From Micromonospora sp. PLK6-60 (GTDB taxonomy: Bacteria; Actinomycetota; Actinomycetes; Mycobacteriales; Micromonosporaceae): a DNA stretch of 64,000 nucleotides. The position numbers and the translations under genes are program-made. Shown in pieces: positions 16,515 through 25,548 of the stretch (position 1 is its first letter; every line of letters begins with the position of its first letter). The notes below the pieces were generated by a model, which did not search any database, was not told the DNA's origin, and saw only the letters and a program-made list of their open reading frames with translations. Where the stretch lies: assembly GCF_019890675.1 (NCBI RefSeq), contig NZ_JAIOAA010000002.1:650351-714350 (forward strand), read 5' to 3'.

Positions 16515-18554
16515 TCACCACCGGGCCGGGGGCGGCGGCGGCACCACCGGCGGGCGGTCGTCGCAGGTGATGGTGTTGGGCAGCAGCCAGGGCGCGAGCC
16601 AGCCGCCGTCGTTGCCGCCGAGGTCGGTGAGGGTGAACTCCGAGCCGGCCGGGGTGAAGTGGAACGAGCCGCAGTTGTTGACGCCGACCGCGCCGACGTG
16701 GCGCGCGTCGACGTCGGCGAAGGACGCCGACCCGGCGGTGCGGGCGCTGACCACCGAGGTGCCGGTCCCGTCCACCCGCAGGCCGCGGAACTGGACCCCG
16801 TGGATCCCGTAGCGGTCCTTCACCGGCCAGTCGCTGACCAGCAGGATCGCGTTGTAGGTGCTGTCGAGGAAGCTGTCGCCGACGACCTGGATGTCGGCGT
16901 CGATGTCGCGGTCCAGGGCATAGAACCAGATGGCCCCGAGCCCGATGTTCCAGTTCAGCTCGTAGCTGCCGGCGCGCACGGTGGTGTTGTCGGTGATGGC
17001 CAGCCGCCCGGTGAACGGCTCCGCGCCGAACCGGGCACCGACGTGGATCGCGCTGCCCTCGCGTACCGGGTCGGCCACCAGATTGTGCGAGATCGTGGTG
17101 TCGGCGCCGCCGTACAGGGCGATGCCGTTGGCCAGCACCGGCGACTGCACGGTGTTGTGGTCGAAGGTGTTGTGCGCGTTGGCCGTGCCCTCGGACCACA
17201 TGGCGAGGCCGTCGTCGCCGGTGTTGCGGACGAAGGAGTGCGCGACGGAGGAGTGGGTGACGCCGGTGTGGAAGTTGAGCCCGTCGGCGATCTGGTCGGC
17301 GATGACGGTGTTGGTGACCCGCAGACCGGTCATCGGCCCGTCGAACCACATGCCGACCTTGGTGTGGTGCAGATAGAGACCGTCGATCGTGGAGTGGTTC
17401 AGCGCCCCACCGATCGCGTTGACCTGATCCGTGTCGATCCGTTCGCGCACGTCGCCCTCGACGGCGAAGCCGGAGAGGTGGACGTCGCTGCTGCCGCCCT
17501 CGGCGGCATCCCGGCCATAGAAGCCGACGCCGGTGTGCGTCGACCCGTCCGGGCTCGGGGTGTCCAGCGCGACCTCGCGGCCCTTGACGATCGTGTACCA
17601 GCTACCGGCCCCGGCGATGGTCACGTCGTCGACGACGAGGTGCCGGTTCACCTGGTAGGTGCCGGGCGGCAGATAGAGCGGGCGGTCGACCCGGCGGGCG
17701 TACCCGATCGCCCGGTCGAAGGCGTCCGCGGACTCCCGCCGCCCGGTGGGGTCGGCGCCGAAGGCCAACACGTTCACCGCGCGCGGCAGGACGCGGGGCG
17801 GGCCGACCAGATGCGAGTCCAGCAGGTCGATGACGGTCCAGGCGGCGCCACCGCGGGCCGGGACGGTCAGCCGGACCACCTCGCCGGCCCGGTACGTCCG
17901 GCCGAGCAGCAGCCGCTGCTCATCATAGAAGTGGTGCGGCCGGAACGGCTTGGTGATGACCGGCGCCGGGCTGGTGTCGGCCGGCACGCAGGAGCACTCG
18001 GTGATCCACCAGTCGGGATGCAGCAGGTCCGCGCCGGGGTCGTTGCTGAACGGGTACTGGTTGTAGAGCCAGGCGTACCGCGAGGTGAGCGTCATGGTGC
18101 GGGCCGGGCCACGGCCGGCGGTGACGTGCAGGGGCGCGGTGCTGCCGCCCCCGCCCGGCGCGTCGGGAATGCTGTACCGGACGGTGATCGCGTTGGCCGG
18201 CGCGGGCAGGGTGAATTCCACGTGCTGCCCGGGGGTGAGGCGGACCGCCCGCCGTCCGGACGCCTCGCCGGCGAGGGTGTAGGCGGTGCGGTCCGGGCCG
18301 ATCACCGTGCCGTTCGTCCGGGCGTGCTCGGCCTCCTGCTCGACGAAGTCCACGGTCGCGCCGCGGCCGGCGACCAGGGCCGGGTCGAGGCCGGCCCGGG
18401 TGACGACCGGCGGTGCCGGAGGCGGGTCGGCCGCCGCGGCGGGTCCGCCGGCCGGAGCGGCCAGCGTCGCGGCGGCCACCGCCGCGAGGAGCCGGGTGAC
18501 GGGTCGTACGGGCCGGCGCGGCGCGCTGCGGCCGGGGTCCACGTTCCGCTGCAT
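16515..18554 (-). CDS. Secreted GH87-type alpha-1,3-glucanase (single catalytic module)
   Basis: About 679 residues. Signal peptide, then an N-terminal beta-sandwich domain (ATVDFVEQEAEHARTNGTVIG, AYTLAGEASGRRAV), then a right-handed beta-helix (about 250-650). GH87 family hallmarks are DVHLSGFAVEGDVRERIDTDQVN, ADGLNFHTGV and NTGDDGLAMW. Asp424 and Asp447/Asp448 keep the 23/24-residue spacing of the three catalytic Asp known in GH87 alpha-1,3-glucanases. It would hydrolyse alpha-1,3-glucan of fungal walls or dental-type mutan. It lacks accessory binding domains, and a Cys-containing insertion (ITECSCVPAD) is absent from the other two copies. It is divergent from the LacI gene. Start ATG 18554; GTG 18566 is the alternative. 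Confidence 0.85.
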   Translation of the reverse strand: MQRNVDPGRSAPRRPVRPVTRLLAAVAAATLAAPAGGPAAAADPPPAPPVVTRAGLDPALVAGRGATVDFVEQEAEHARTNGTVIGPDRTAYTLAGEASGRRAVRLTPGQHVEFTLPAPANAITVRYSIPDAPGGGGSTAPLHVTAGRGPARTMTLTSRYAWLYNQYPFSNDPGADLLHPDWWITECSCVPADTSPAPVITKPFRPHHFYDEQRLLLGRTYRAGEVVRLTVPARGGAAWTVIDLLDSHLVGPPRVLPRAVNVLAFGADPTGRRESADAFDRAIGYARRVDRPLYLPPGTYQVNRHLVVDDVTIAGAGSWYTIVKGREVALDTPSPDGSTHTGVGFYGRDAAEGGSSDVHLSGFAVEGDVRERIDTDQVNAIGGALNHSTIDGLYLHHTKVGMWFDGPMTGLRVTNTVIADQIADGLNFHTGVTHSSVAHSFVRNTGDDGLAMWSEGTANAHNTFDHNTVQSPVLANGIALYGGADTTISHNLVADPVREGSAIHVGARFGAEPFTGRLAITDNTTVRAGSYELNWNIGLGAIWFYALDRDIDADIQVVGDSFLDSTYNAILLVSDWPVKDRYGIHGVQFRGLRVDGTGTSVVSARTAGSASFADVDARHVGAVGVNNCGSFHFTPAGSEFTLTDLGGNDGGWLAPWLLPNTITCDDRPPVVPPPPPARW

Positions 18555-18637
18555 GGGGAGACCCACTTCCTGGGGACGGGCGGAGGCGACGGGTGGTGGC
18601 GCCGAGGGGATGGGCGCTGCTCGGTGGTGGGTGCCTG

Positions 18638-18667
18638 ATGTTATTCCGGCCGGTTGTCAAGATTCAA
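18638..18667 (-). promoter_or_regulatory. Predicted promoter of the first GH87 gene
   Basis: On the minus strand TTGAAT (18667-18662) and TAACAT (18643-18638) are 18 bases apart. The spacer includes CTTGACA. The CTTGAATCTTGAC stretch contains CTTG half-sites like those near the LacI gene and the importer promoter. Weak prediction. Confidence 0.35.
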
Positions 18668-18726
18668 GCATGGCTTTGTTTAAAAATTTCGGTCCGCCGG
18701 TCGAGGCTGCCCGGAAAGTGATCACC

Positions 18727-18786
18727 CGGTTCTTGCGCTGAGTCGGCAGTCCGCAGTTCGGTTCTTGCGCGGCTCTGCCGTACGAT
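18727..18786 (+). promoter_or_regulatory. lacI promoter region with two CGGTTCTTGCGC boxes
   Basis: The 12-mer CGGTTCTTGCGC occurs twice in direct orientation (18727-18738 and 18759-18770), 32 bases or about three helical turns apart. A -10 like TACGAT (18781-18786) ends seven bases before the GTG start of the LacI gene, predicting a leaderless or near-leaderless mRNA. CTTGC boxes resemble those bound by MalR-type LacI proteins in Streptomyces. The operator role is inferred. Confidence 0.45.
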
Positions 18787-18793
18787 TGCGGCC

Positions 18794-19795
18794 GTGACGA
18801 AGCGCCTGACCGAGGTGGCCCGCAAGGCGGGCGTCAGCGAGGCGACCGTGAGCCGGGTGCTCAACGGCCGCGGCGGCGTCTCGGAGGCGACCCGGACCGC
18901 CGTGCTGACCGCGCTGGACGTGCTCGGCTACGAACGCCCGACCAAGCTGCGCGGCGAACGCGCCCGGCTGGTCGGCCTGGTGCTGCCCGAGTTGCAGAAC
19001 CCGATCTTCCCGGCGCTGGCCGAGGTGGTGACCGGCGCCCTGGCCCAGCGCGGATTCACCCCCGCACTGTGTGCCCGCACCATCGGCGGCGTGCCCGAGT
19101 CCGGCTACGTCGAGATGCTGCTGGACCACCAGGTCTCCGGGGTCATCTTCGCGGGCGGTTCGTACGCGCTCGCCGACGCCTCGCACGAGCACTACCGGCG
19201 GCTCACCGACCGGGGACTGCCCGTGGTGCTGGTCAACGCCGGCGTCGACGAACTGGGCTTCCCGCGGGTGTCCACCGACGACGCGGTGGCGGTCGAGCAG
19301 GCGTACGGCCATCTCCGGTCGCTGGGCCACGAGCGGATCGGGACGGTGCTCGGCCCGGCGGACCACGTCCCGTCGCGGCGCAAGCTGGCCGCCCTGGCCC
19401 GCGCCGCGAACTGGGCCGACGACCGGGAGTGCGTCGAGCGGTCCAGCTTCTCCATGGAGGGCGCGCGGGTCGCGGCGGGCAAGCTCATCGAGCGCGGCAT
19501 CACCGGCATCATCTGCGCCAGCGACGTGCTGGCCCTCGGCAGCATCCGGGCCGCCCGGCGGCTGGGTCGCGCGGTGCCCACCGACGTGTCGGTGGTCGGC
19601 TTCGACGACTCCGCCTTCATGACCTGCACCGACCCGCCGCTGACCACCGTCCGGCAGCCGATCGAGACGATGGGCCAGGCCGCGGTGGACCTGCTGGTGA
19701 CCCAGATCGAGGGGGCCGGCGTGCTCCGCGACGAGCTGCTGTTCGAGCCGGAGCTCGTGGTCCGCGGCTCCACCGCCCCCGCCCCCCGCGCCTGA
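18794..19795 (+). CDS. LacI family transcriptional regulator of the alpha-glucan locus
   Basis: A 333-residue repressor. The LacI helix-turn-helix is RLTEVARKAGVSEATVSRVLNG with hinge helix YERPTKLRGERARLVGLVLP. The periplasmic-binding-protein-like effector domain contains NPIFPALAEVV, GVIFAGGSY, STDDAVAVEQAYGHLRSLGHERIG and VVGFDDSAFM. It lies between a divergent GH87 gene and a downstream ABC importer/GH13 operon, so it most likely controls both in response to imported alpha-glucan oligosaccharide. Direct repeats around its own promoter suggest autoregulation. The start is GTG 18794 with no Shine-Dalgarno. It is 744 bases from the importer gene, which has its own promoter. Confidence 0.9.
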   Translation: MTKRLTEVARKAGVSEATVSRVLNGRGGVSEATRTAVLTALDVLGYERPTKLRGERARLVGLVLPELQNPIFPALAEVVTGALAQRGFTPALCARTIGGVPESGYVEMLLDHQVSGVIFAGGSYALADASHEHYRRLTDRGLPVVLVNAGVDELGFPRVSTDDAVAVEQAYGHLRSLGHERIGTVLGPADHVPSRRKLAALARAANWADDRECVERSSFSMEGARVAAGKLIERGITGIICASDVLALGSIRAARRLGRAVPTDVSVVGFDDSAFMTCTDPPLTTVRQPIETMGQAAVDLLVTQIEGAGVLRDELLFEPELVVRGSTAPAPRA

Positions 19796-19870
19796 CCGCT
19801 TCGCACTGCCGCCTCGCCTGCCCCCGCGTCCCCGCCCCGCGCCCCGCGTTGCGCCGTGTCCGCGTCGCCC

Positions 19871-19934
19871 CGCGCCCGCGTTGTCCCGCGCCCGCGTCGC
19901 CCCGCGCCCGCGTCGCCCCGCGCCCCCGTCGTCC
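19871..19934. repeat. 16-bp GC-rich tandem repeat, four copies
   Basis: Four head-to-tail units of the form CGCGCCCGCGTCGCCC start at 19871, 19887, 19903 and 19919; two are identical. The repeat lies in the non-coding gap after the lacI gene. No function is visible. Confidence 0.7.
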
Positions 19935-19971
19935 CGCGCCGCCCTGCCTGGGGGGCGGCTGGCCATGATCA

Positions 19972-20034
19972 CGCTCGTTCCGGGTTGTAGTGGCGTCAAC
20001 CGCGCGCCGAGACCACTACAACCCGGAACGAGCG
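19972..20034. terminator. Long hairpin after the lacI gene
   Basis: Perfect 22-bp arms (19972-19993 and 20013-20034, core CGTTCCGGGTTGTAG) with a 19-base loop. It probably ends the lacI transcript. The rest of the 744-base gap (19796-20539) holds only the 16-bp repeat, a palindromic repeat at 20262-20312 and the importer promoter. No gene is supported there. Confidence 0.65.
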
Positions 20035-20261
20035 CGATCTTGACCGGCGGGCCGCGCCCGTCCCGGCCACCTGGCCCGGCCCAGCCCGACGTGCGGCACA
20101 CCGGGCCATCCTCGGCCGAGGACTGGCCGACATGCCGCATACCGGGCGACGTCAACCCCGACCCGGCCCCGACCTCATCCCCGACCTGACCCGGCCCGGC
20201 CTGGCCCGGCCCGACCGGGGAGGCACCGAGCCGGGCGAGGTGCGCGGCGTGCCGTCGCCGG

Positions 20262-20312
20262 CGGATCTTGGACAGTTCCCGTCAGCGCTGAACGGTAAGT
20301 GTCCAAGATCCG
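20262..20312. repeat. Dispersed palindromic repeat, copy A
   Basis: Arms of 13 bases (20262-20274 and 20300-20312, CGGATCTTGGACA) around a 25-base centre containing CCGTCAGCGCTGAACGG. The same layout, with related arms and centre, recurs at 57041-57089 and 57188-57232. It is a REP-like intergenic element, possibly also a terminator. Confidence 0.65.
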
Positions 20313-20414
20313 GCTGCGGGCGGTGGGCGCGGCTCGTGAGGCGGGGCGTTGGTGGGGGCCAGTGTGGTGATCAGCCGTTGTGAAGTCGTGTTCTTTCGTC
20401 ATGCGGTCGAAACC

Positions 20415-20443
20415 TTGCCGTCAAGAGTCCGCGTCGCTACATT
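20415..20443 (+). promoter_or_regulatory. Promoter and possible operator of the sugar importer operon
   Basis: A -35 TTGCCG (20415-20420) and -10 TACATT (20438-20443) are 17 bases apart. The -35 lies inside CTTGCCGTCAAG, whose ends CTTG/CAAG form a short dyad and which shares the CTTGC box seen before lacI. A LacI-type repressor bound here would block the polymerase. The start point would be near 20450. Confidence 0.5.
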
Positions 20444-20539
20444 GACTCCACTCTCACCTGACCCGGGGCGCGGTACGCCGCGGGAGCACCGCAGATCAGT
20501 GAAGGCCACCGATAGACCCGTTCCCGAAGGGATGGACAG

Positions 20540-21919
20540 ATGTCCGTACCGCAGTACCGGAAGGCTGCGGCGTTGGCGCTCGTGGCCGGCCTGGGGCTCA
20601 GCCTCGTGGCGTGCTCCACCAAGGGCGGCGACGCGGCGAACGACGCCAGCGGCAAGGTCACCATCACCGTCGACTGCCAGCCGGTCGGCGCGCAGAAGGA
20701 GCTGCTGCAGAACTGGAACGACGACGTCGCAGAGTTCCAGCGACAGAACCCCGACATCGTCGTCAAGAGCGTCAGCGTCGGCGAGCAGTGCAACAACCCG
20801 CCGGACTTCACCGCCCGCCTGGCCGGCGGGACGGTCACCGACGTGTTCTACGGCTACATGACCGACCTGGCGCAGGTGCTGGACTCCGGCCAGGCGATGG
20901 ACATCACCCAGTACGCCACCAAGGACACCATCCCCACCTGGGACAGCATCGACCCGGCGCTCAAGGAGGTCTTCACCGACGGCGGCAAGCTCTACGCCGT
21001 CCCGGTGAAGAACTACTCGATGGGCCTGGTCTACCACAAGGGACTGTTCCAGCGGGCCGGGCTCGACGCGAACAACCCGCCGAAGACCTGGCCCGAGGTG
21101 CGCGACGCGGCCAAGAAGATCTCGGCGCTCGGCGGCGGCATCGCCGGCTACTCGGAGTACAGCGCCGGCAACACCGGCGGCTGGCACTTCACCTCGCTGC
21201 TCTACTCCCAGGGCGGCCAGATCCTCACCCCGGACGGCAAGAAGGCCGACTTCAACAACCCGCTGGGCAAGCAGGTCCTGCAGAACCTCAAGGACATGCG
21301 GTACGGCGACAACAGCATGGGCAGCCGGCAGCTGCTCCAGTGGGGCGACCTGCTGACCAACGCCGGCGCCGGCAAGGTCGGCATGTTCATCGGCGCGCCG
21401 GACGCCACCCAGGCGATCGTCAGCCAGTTCCAGGGCAAGTTCGAGGACTGGGCGATGGGCCCGCTGCCGGGCCAGGACGGGCCGGCCAAGGCGACCCTCG
21501 GCGGCGGTGAGGGCTACTTCTTCAAGAAGGGCCTCAGCCCGGAGCAGGTCAAGGCCGGTCTGAAGTGGATCGCGTACCAGAAGCTGACGCCGGGCAAGGG
21601 CCAGTTCGACTACGTCCGGGCCAAGCCGCAGAACTACCCGGTGGGGCTGCCCCAGCCGCTGCTGTTCAGCAACGGCAGCGACGCGCAGAAGCAGGAACTC
21701 GAACTGCGCAAGGCCAACGCGAACGTCGACACCGCCAACTTCGCGGTCTTCGAGGCCAACCCGGTGCCGATCAAGGGTGAGCCGCGCAACGCCCAGGCGA
21801 TCTACGCGGTGCTCGACGCGGCGATGTCCGGGGTGCTGACCAACCCGAACGCGAACATCGACGCCCTGCTCAAGACCGCCGAGGACAAGGTCAACCAACT
21901 GCTGGCCGCCGAAAGCTGA
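20540..21919 (+). CDS. ABC sugar importer, substrate-binding lipoprotein
   Basis: A 459-residue lipoprotein with lipobox LSLVAC (Cys about residue 25). The mature part is a type-I extracellular solute-binding protein of the oligosaccharide group: VTITVDCQPVGAQKELLQNW, AVPVKNYSMGLVYHKGLFQRAGL, KTWPEVRDAAKKI and GGEGYFFKKG. It would bind sugar outside the membrane and deliver it to the two permeases that follow. The sugar is probably a short alpha-glucan, judged from the flanking GH87 and GH13 enzymes. It is first in the operon, with a predicted promoter about 100 bases upstream. ATG preceded by GAAGGGATGGACAG. Confidence 0.92.
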   Translation: MSVPQYRKAAALALVAGLGLSLVACSTKGGDAANDASGKVTITVDCQPVGAQKELLQNWNDDVAEFQRQNPDIVVKSVSVGEQCNNPPDFTARLAGGTVTDVFYGYMTDLAQVLDSGQAMDITQYATKDTIPTWDSIDPALKEVFTDGGKLYAVPVKNYSMGLVYHKGLFQRAGLDANNPPKTWPEVRDAAKKISALGGGIAGYSEYSAGNTGGWHFTSLLYSQGGQILTPDGKKADFNNPLGKQVLQNLKDMRYGDNSMGSRQLLQWGDLLTNAGAGKVGMFIGAPDATQAIVSQFQGKFEDWAMGPLPGQDGPAKATLGGGEGYFFKKGLSPEQVKAGLKWIAYQKLTPGKGQFDYVRAKPQNYPVGLPQPLLFSNGSDAQKQELELRKANANVDTANFAVFEANPVPIKGEPRNAQAIYAVLDAAMSGVLTNPNANIDALLKTAEDKVNQLLAAES

Positions 21920-21999
21920 CCCCGCGGGGGCGGGGTCGGCCGCACCGGCCCCGCCCACCACCCAGACCCGTCCGGACCTCGACCTCCGCAGGAGTTGCT

Positions 22000-22956
22000 G
22001 TGGCGATCACCACCGTCCCGGCCGCCACCGGGAAACCGGGCCGCCCCCGGCCGCCGTACCCGTCCGGGCCGCGGCGTGGCGGACTCGGCCGCAAGGTACG
22101 GGACAACCTGACCGGCCACGCGTTCCTGATCGGGGCGGTCGTCTGCTTCGCGGTCTTCTCCTGGTACCCGATGGTGCGCGGCGTGGTGATGAGCTTCCAG
22201 CGCACCCGCCGGGGGGAGACCACCTGGGTGGGCTGGGACAACTACGCCCGCATCATCGCCGACCCGAGTTTCTGGACGGCCTGGCAGAACACCCTCTACT
22301 TCACGGTCCTCGCGCTGGTCCTCGGCTACGCCGTGCCGTTCTTCGTGGCGATCCTGCTCAACGAGTTCCGGCACGCCAGGGGGTACCTGCGGATCCTGGT
22401 CTATCTGCCGGTGATGCTGCCGCCGGCCTCGGCGCTCTACCTCTTCAAGTTCTACGCGTACGACCCCAGCGACGCCGGACTGTTCAACGCGATCCTCAAG
22501 GCGGCGCACCTGCCGACGTCGGAGTGGATGCAGTCGCCCGGGATGACGATGCCGGCGATGGTGCTCGCGTCCACCTGGATGAACATGGGCAGCGCCGTGC
22601 TCATCTACCTGGCGGCGTTGCAGAACATTCCGGGCGAGCTCTACGAGGCGGCCGAGCTCGACGGGGCCGGCGTCTGGCGGCGGATCGTGCACGTGACCGT
22701 CCCGCAGACCCGGCTGATCCTCGCCCTGCTGGCGATGCTCCAGATCGTCGCCACCATGCAGCTGTTCATCGAGCCGCTGATCCTCGCCAACGGGGCCGGC
22801 ACCGGTGACTCCGCGACCTCCGTGGCGTACCTGATCTATCAGCACGGGTTCTTCCAGAACGACCTCAACGGCGCGGCGGCCCTCGGCGTGATCATGCTCG
22901 TGGTGCTGGCCGGGTTCTCCGCCGGCTACCTGCGGCTGACCGCGAAACAGGACTAG
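22000..22956 (+). CDS. ABC sugar importer, permease 1 (MalF-like)
   Basis: A 318-residue inner-membrane permease with six helices. The EAA loop that contacts the ATPase is ELYEAAELDGAGVWRRIVHV. The cytoplasmic N-terminus (about 35 residues) is Pro/Arg-rich. It pairs with the next permease. The start is GTG at 22000 with GGAG six to nine bases upstream. It is the second gene of the importer operon. No ABC ATPase is encoded nearby. In Streptomyces a shared ATPase (MsiK) energises such importers, and the same is inferred here. Confidence 0.92.
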   Translation: MAITTVPAATGKPGRPRPPYPSGPRRGGLGRKVRDNLTGHAFLIGAVVCFAVFSWYPMVRGVVMSFQRTRRGETTWVGWDNYARIIADPSFWTAWQNTLYFTVLALVLGYAVPFFVAILLNEFRHARGYLRILVYLPVMLPPASALYLFKFYAYDPSDAGLFNAILKAAHLPTSEWMQSPGMTMPAMVLASTWMNMGSAVLIYLAALQNIPGELYEAAELDGAGVWRRIVHVTVPQTRLILALLAMLQIVATMQLFIEPLILANGAGTGDSATSVAYLIYQHGFFQNDLNGAAALGVIMLVVLAGFSAGYLRLTAKQD

Positions 22957-22968
22957 GACGGACCAGCA

Positions 22969-23856
22969 ATGGCACAGGACTCCGGGACCCGGACCCTCAT
23001 CTCCCACGCCCAGCTCAGCCGGGGACCCGGCCGGGTCGTCTACTGGGCGCTGCTCGCCGTCGTCGTCGCGGGGTTCACCCTCGTCTTCATCGGCCCGCTC
23101 TACTGGATGGTCACCGGCGCGCTCAAGTCCGGCCAGGAGATCGCGCAGACCCCGCCGACGCTGTTCCCGCGGGACCCGCAGCCGCAGAACTACGTCGACG
23201 CGTGGACCAACCTGAACCTGGCCAAGCTGCTGTTCAACACGTTCTACTACGCGACCGGGGCGGTGCTGTTCCAGCTCGTCCTGGACACCGCGGCGGCGTA
23301 CTCGCTGTCGAAGCTGCGGCCGGTGTTCGGCAACGTGATCCTCGGCCTGATGCTGGCGACGCTGATGATCCCCGCCATGGTCCTCATCGTCCCCCAGTAC
23401 GTGACGGTGATCGACCTGCCGATCCTGCACCTGAACCTGCTCGACTCGCCGTTCGCGATCTGGCTGCCCATGGTGGCGAACGCGTTCAACATCTTCCTGC
23501 TGAAGCGGTTCTTCGACTCCATCCCGGCGGATCTGATGTCGGCGGCCCTGGTCGACGGGGCGACGCCGCTGCGCACGCTCTGGTCGATCGTGCTGCCGAT
23601 GTCCCGCCCCATCCTCGGCGTGGTCTCGATCTTCGCGGTGACCGCGGTCTGGAAGGACTTCCTCTGGCCGAAGCTGGTCATGCCGTCGCCCGAGACCCGG
23701 ACGGTCAGCGTCGGCATCTACGCCTTCGCCGGCGGCACCCCGATGAACGTGGTGATCGCCGCCTCCGTCATCGCCGCGATCCCGACCGTGGTCATCTTCC
23801 TGATCTTCCAACGGAACATCATGTCCGGCCTGACCACCGGCAGCCTCAAGGGCTGA
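22969..23856 (+). CDS. ABC sugar importer, permease 2 (MalG-like)
   Basis: A 295-residue permease with six helices. Its EAA-type loop is LMSAALVDGATPLRTLWSIVLP. It forms the transmembrane channel with the permease at 22000-22956, 12 bases upstream. The ATG is preceded by GGACGGACC. The C-terminal IFLIFQRNIMSGLTTGSLKG is typical of MalG-type carbohydrate permeases, which often end in GAVKG-like sequences. The GH13 glucosidase follows after 59 bases, so import and intracellular hydrolysis appear to be cotranscribed. Confidence 0.92.
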   Translation: MAQDSGTRTLISHAQLSRGPGRVVYWALLAVVVAGFTLVFIGPLYWMVTGALKSGQEIAQTPPTLFPRDPQPQNYVDAWTNLNLAKLLFNTFYYATGAVLFQLVLDTAAAYSLSKLRPVFGNVILGLMLATLMIPAMVLIVPQYVTVIDLPILHLNLLDSPFAIWLPMVANAFNIFLLKRFFDSIPADLMSAALVDGATPLRTLWSIVLPMSRPILGVVSIFAVTAVWKDFLWPKLVMPSPETRTVSVGIYAFAGGTPMNVVIAASVIAAIPTVVIFLIFQRNIMSGLTTGSLKG

Positions 23857-23915
23857 TCCCCGCGACCGCCGCCGTATCGCCCCCGCCGACGTACCGACGC
23901 AGAAAGCAGGTGCCC

Positions 23916-25547
23916 GTGTCCATGGTCGACCGCAGCCCGTGGTGGCGCTCCGCCGTGATCTACCAGGTCTACCCGCGCAGCTTCGCCGACGGCAACGGCG
24001 ACGGGGTCGGCGACGTCGCCGGCATCCGGTCCCGGCTGGACCACCTCGCCGCGCTCGGCGTCGACGCGATCTGGTTCAGCCCCTGGTATCCGTCGCCGAT
24101 GGCCGACGCCGGCTACGACGTGTCCGACTACCGCGACATCGACCCGATCTTCGGCACCCTGGCCGAGGTCGAGGCGCTGATCGTCGAGGCGCACGCGCTG
24201 GGCATCCGGACCATCGTCGACGTGGTGCCCAACCACTGCTCCGACGCGCACCCGTGGTTCCGCGCCGCGCTGGCCGGCGGGCCGGACGCCCCCGAGCGGG
24301 AGCTGTTCTGGTTCCGCGCCGGCCGTGGCCCGGGCGGTGACCTGCCGCCCACCGACTGGACCGGCGAGTTCGGCGGCCCGACCTGGACCCGGACCACCGA
24401 CCCGGACGGCACCCCCGGCGACTGGTACCTGCACCTGTTCGCGCCGCAGCAGCCGGACTTCAACTGGGACCACCCGCGGGTACGCGCCGAGTTCTCCGAC
24501 GTCCTGCGGTTCTGGTTCGACCGGGGGGTGGACGGCATCCGGATCGACTCGGCCGGCCTGCTGGTCAAGGACGGCACGCTGCCCGAGGTCCGCCCGGACC
24601 AGCCGCACCCGTTCCGCGACCTGGACGGGGTGCACGACATCTACCGCGCCTGGCGGCGGATCGCCGACGAGTACCCGGGCCAGCGGGCGCTGGTCGGCGA
24701 GGTGTGGCTGCCGGACCGGCAGCGGTTCGCCAACTATCTGCGCCCGGACGAGCTGCACGCCGCGTTCAACTTCGACTTCCTCGGCTGCGCCTGGGACGCC
24801 GCCGCCCTGCGGCGGTGCGTCGACGGCACGCTGAGCGCGCACGCGCCGGTCGGGGCGCCGGCCACCTGGGTGCTCTCCAACCACGACGTCACCCGGCACG
24901 TCACCCGCTACGGCCGGGCGGACACCACGTTCAGCTTCGCCGCCAAACGCGAGGGCATCCCCACCGACCTGGAACTGGGCACCCGCCGGGCCCGGGCGGC
25001 CGCGCTGCTCAGCCTCGCCCTGCCCGGCGCGGCGTACGTCTACCAGGGTGAGGAGTTGGGCCTCTGGGAGGTCGAGGACATCCCGCACGAGCTGCGCCAG
25101 GACCCGATGTGGGAACGCTCCGGCCGGGTCGACCCGGGCCGGGACGGCTGCCGGGTGCCGCTGCCCTGGGCCGGCGACGCCCCGCCGTTCGGGTTCAGCC
25201 CGGACGGCGCGGCGGCCGCGCCCTGGCTGCCCCAACCGGCCGACTGGAAGGACCGCACGGTCCGCGCCCAGACCGGCGACCCGCACTCCATGCTGGAGCT
25301 CTACCGGGCGGCGCTGGCGCTGCGCCGGGCCGAGCCGGCGCTCGGGGACGGCATGCTGACCTGGCTGCCCGCGCCGCGGGAGGTGCTCGCCTTCGCCCGC
25401 GAACCCGGCTTCACCTGCCTGGTCAACCTCGGCGACACCGCCGTGCCGCTGCCCGCGCACGACCGACTGCTGCTGGCCAGCGGGCCACTCGACGACGACC
25501 GGCTGCCACCGGACACCGCCGTCTGGCTGCGTACCCGACCGGTCTGA
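23916..25547 (+). CDS. GH13 alpha-glucosidase (intracellular)
   Basis: A 543-residue enzyme without signal peptide. GH13 motifs in order: DVVPNHCSDAHPWF, GIRIDSAG with nucleophile Asp211, LVGEVW with acid/base Glu262, and LSNHDVTRH with Asp324. The N-terminus (WWRSAVIYQVYPRSFADGNGDG) marks the oligo-1,6-glucosidase/alpha-glucosidase subgroup. It would cleave imported gluco-oligosaccharides to glucose; alpha-1,3-linked oligomers are likely here from context only. Start candidates are GTG 23910, GTG 23916 and ATG 23922; 23916 has the best spacing from AGCAGG. A strong hairpin follows the stop. Fourth gene of the importer operon. Confidence 0.93.
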   Translation: MSMVDRSPWWRSAVIYQVYPRSFADGNGDGVGDVAGIRSRLDHLAALGVDAIWFSPWYPSPMADAGYDVSDYRDIDPIFGTLAEVEALIVEAHALGIRTIVDVVPNHCSDAHPWFRAALAGGPDAPERELFWFRAGRGPGGDLPPTDWTGEFGGPTWTRTTDPDGTPGDWYLHLFAPQQPDFNWDHPRVRAEFSDVLRFWFDRGVDGIRIDSAGLLVKDGTLPEVRPDQPHPFRDLDGVHDIYRAWRRIADEYPGQRALVGEVWLPDRQRFANYLRPDELHAAFNFDFLGCAWDAAALRRCVDGTLSAHAPVGAPATWVLSNHDVTRHVTRYGRADTTFSFAAKREGIPTDLELGTRRARAAALLSLALPGAAYVYQGEELGLWEVEDIPHELRQDPMWERSGRVDPGRDGCRVPLPWAGDAPPFGFSPDGAAAAPWLPQPADWKDRTVRAQTGDPHSMLELYRAALALRRAEPALGDGMLTWLPAPREVLAFAREPGFTCLVNLGDTAVPLPAHDRLLLASGPLDDDRLPPDTAVWLRTRPV

Positions 25548-25548
25548 C

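Noticed and set aside
16515..18554. Calling the beta-helix proteins generic pectate lyases
   Set aside because: The DG-N-FH and TGDD-LAMW motifs with 23/24-residue Asp spacing and the ERxD-DQVNAxGGA region fit GH87; the PL1 WxDH motif is absent.
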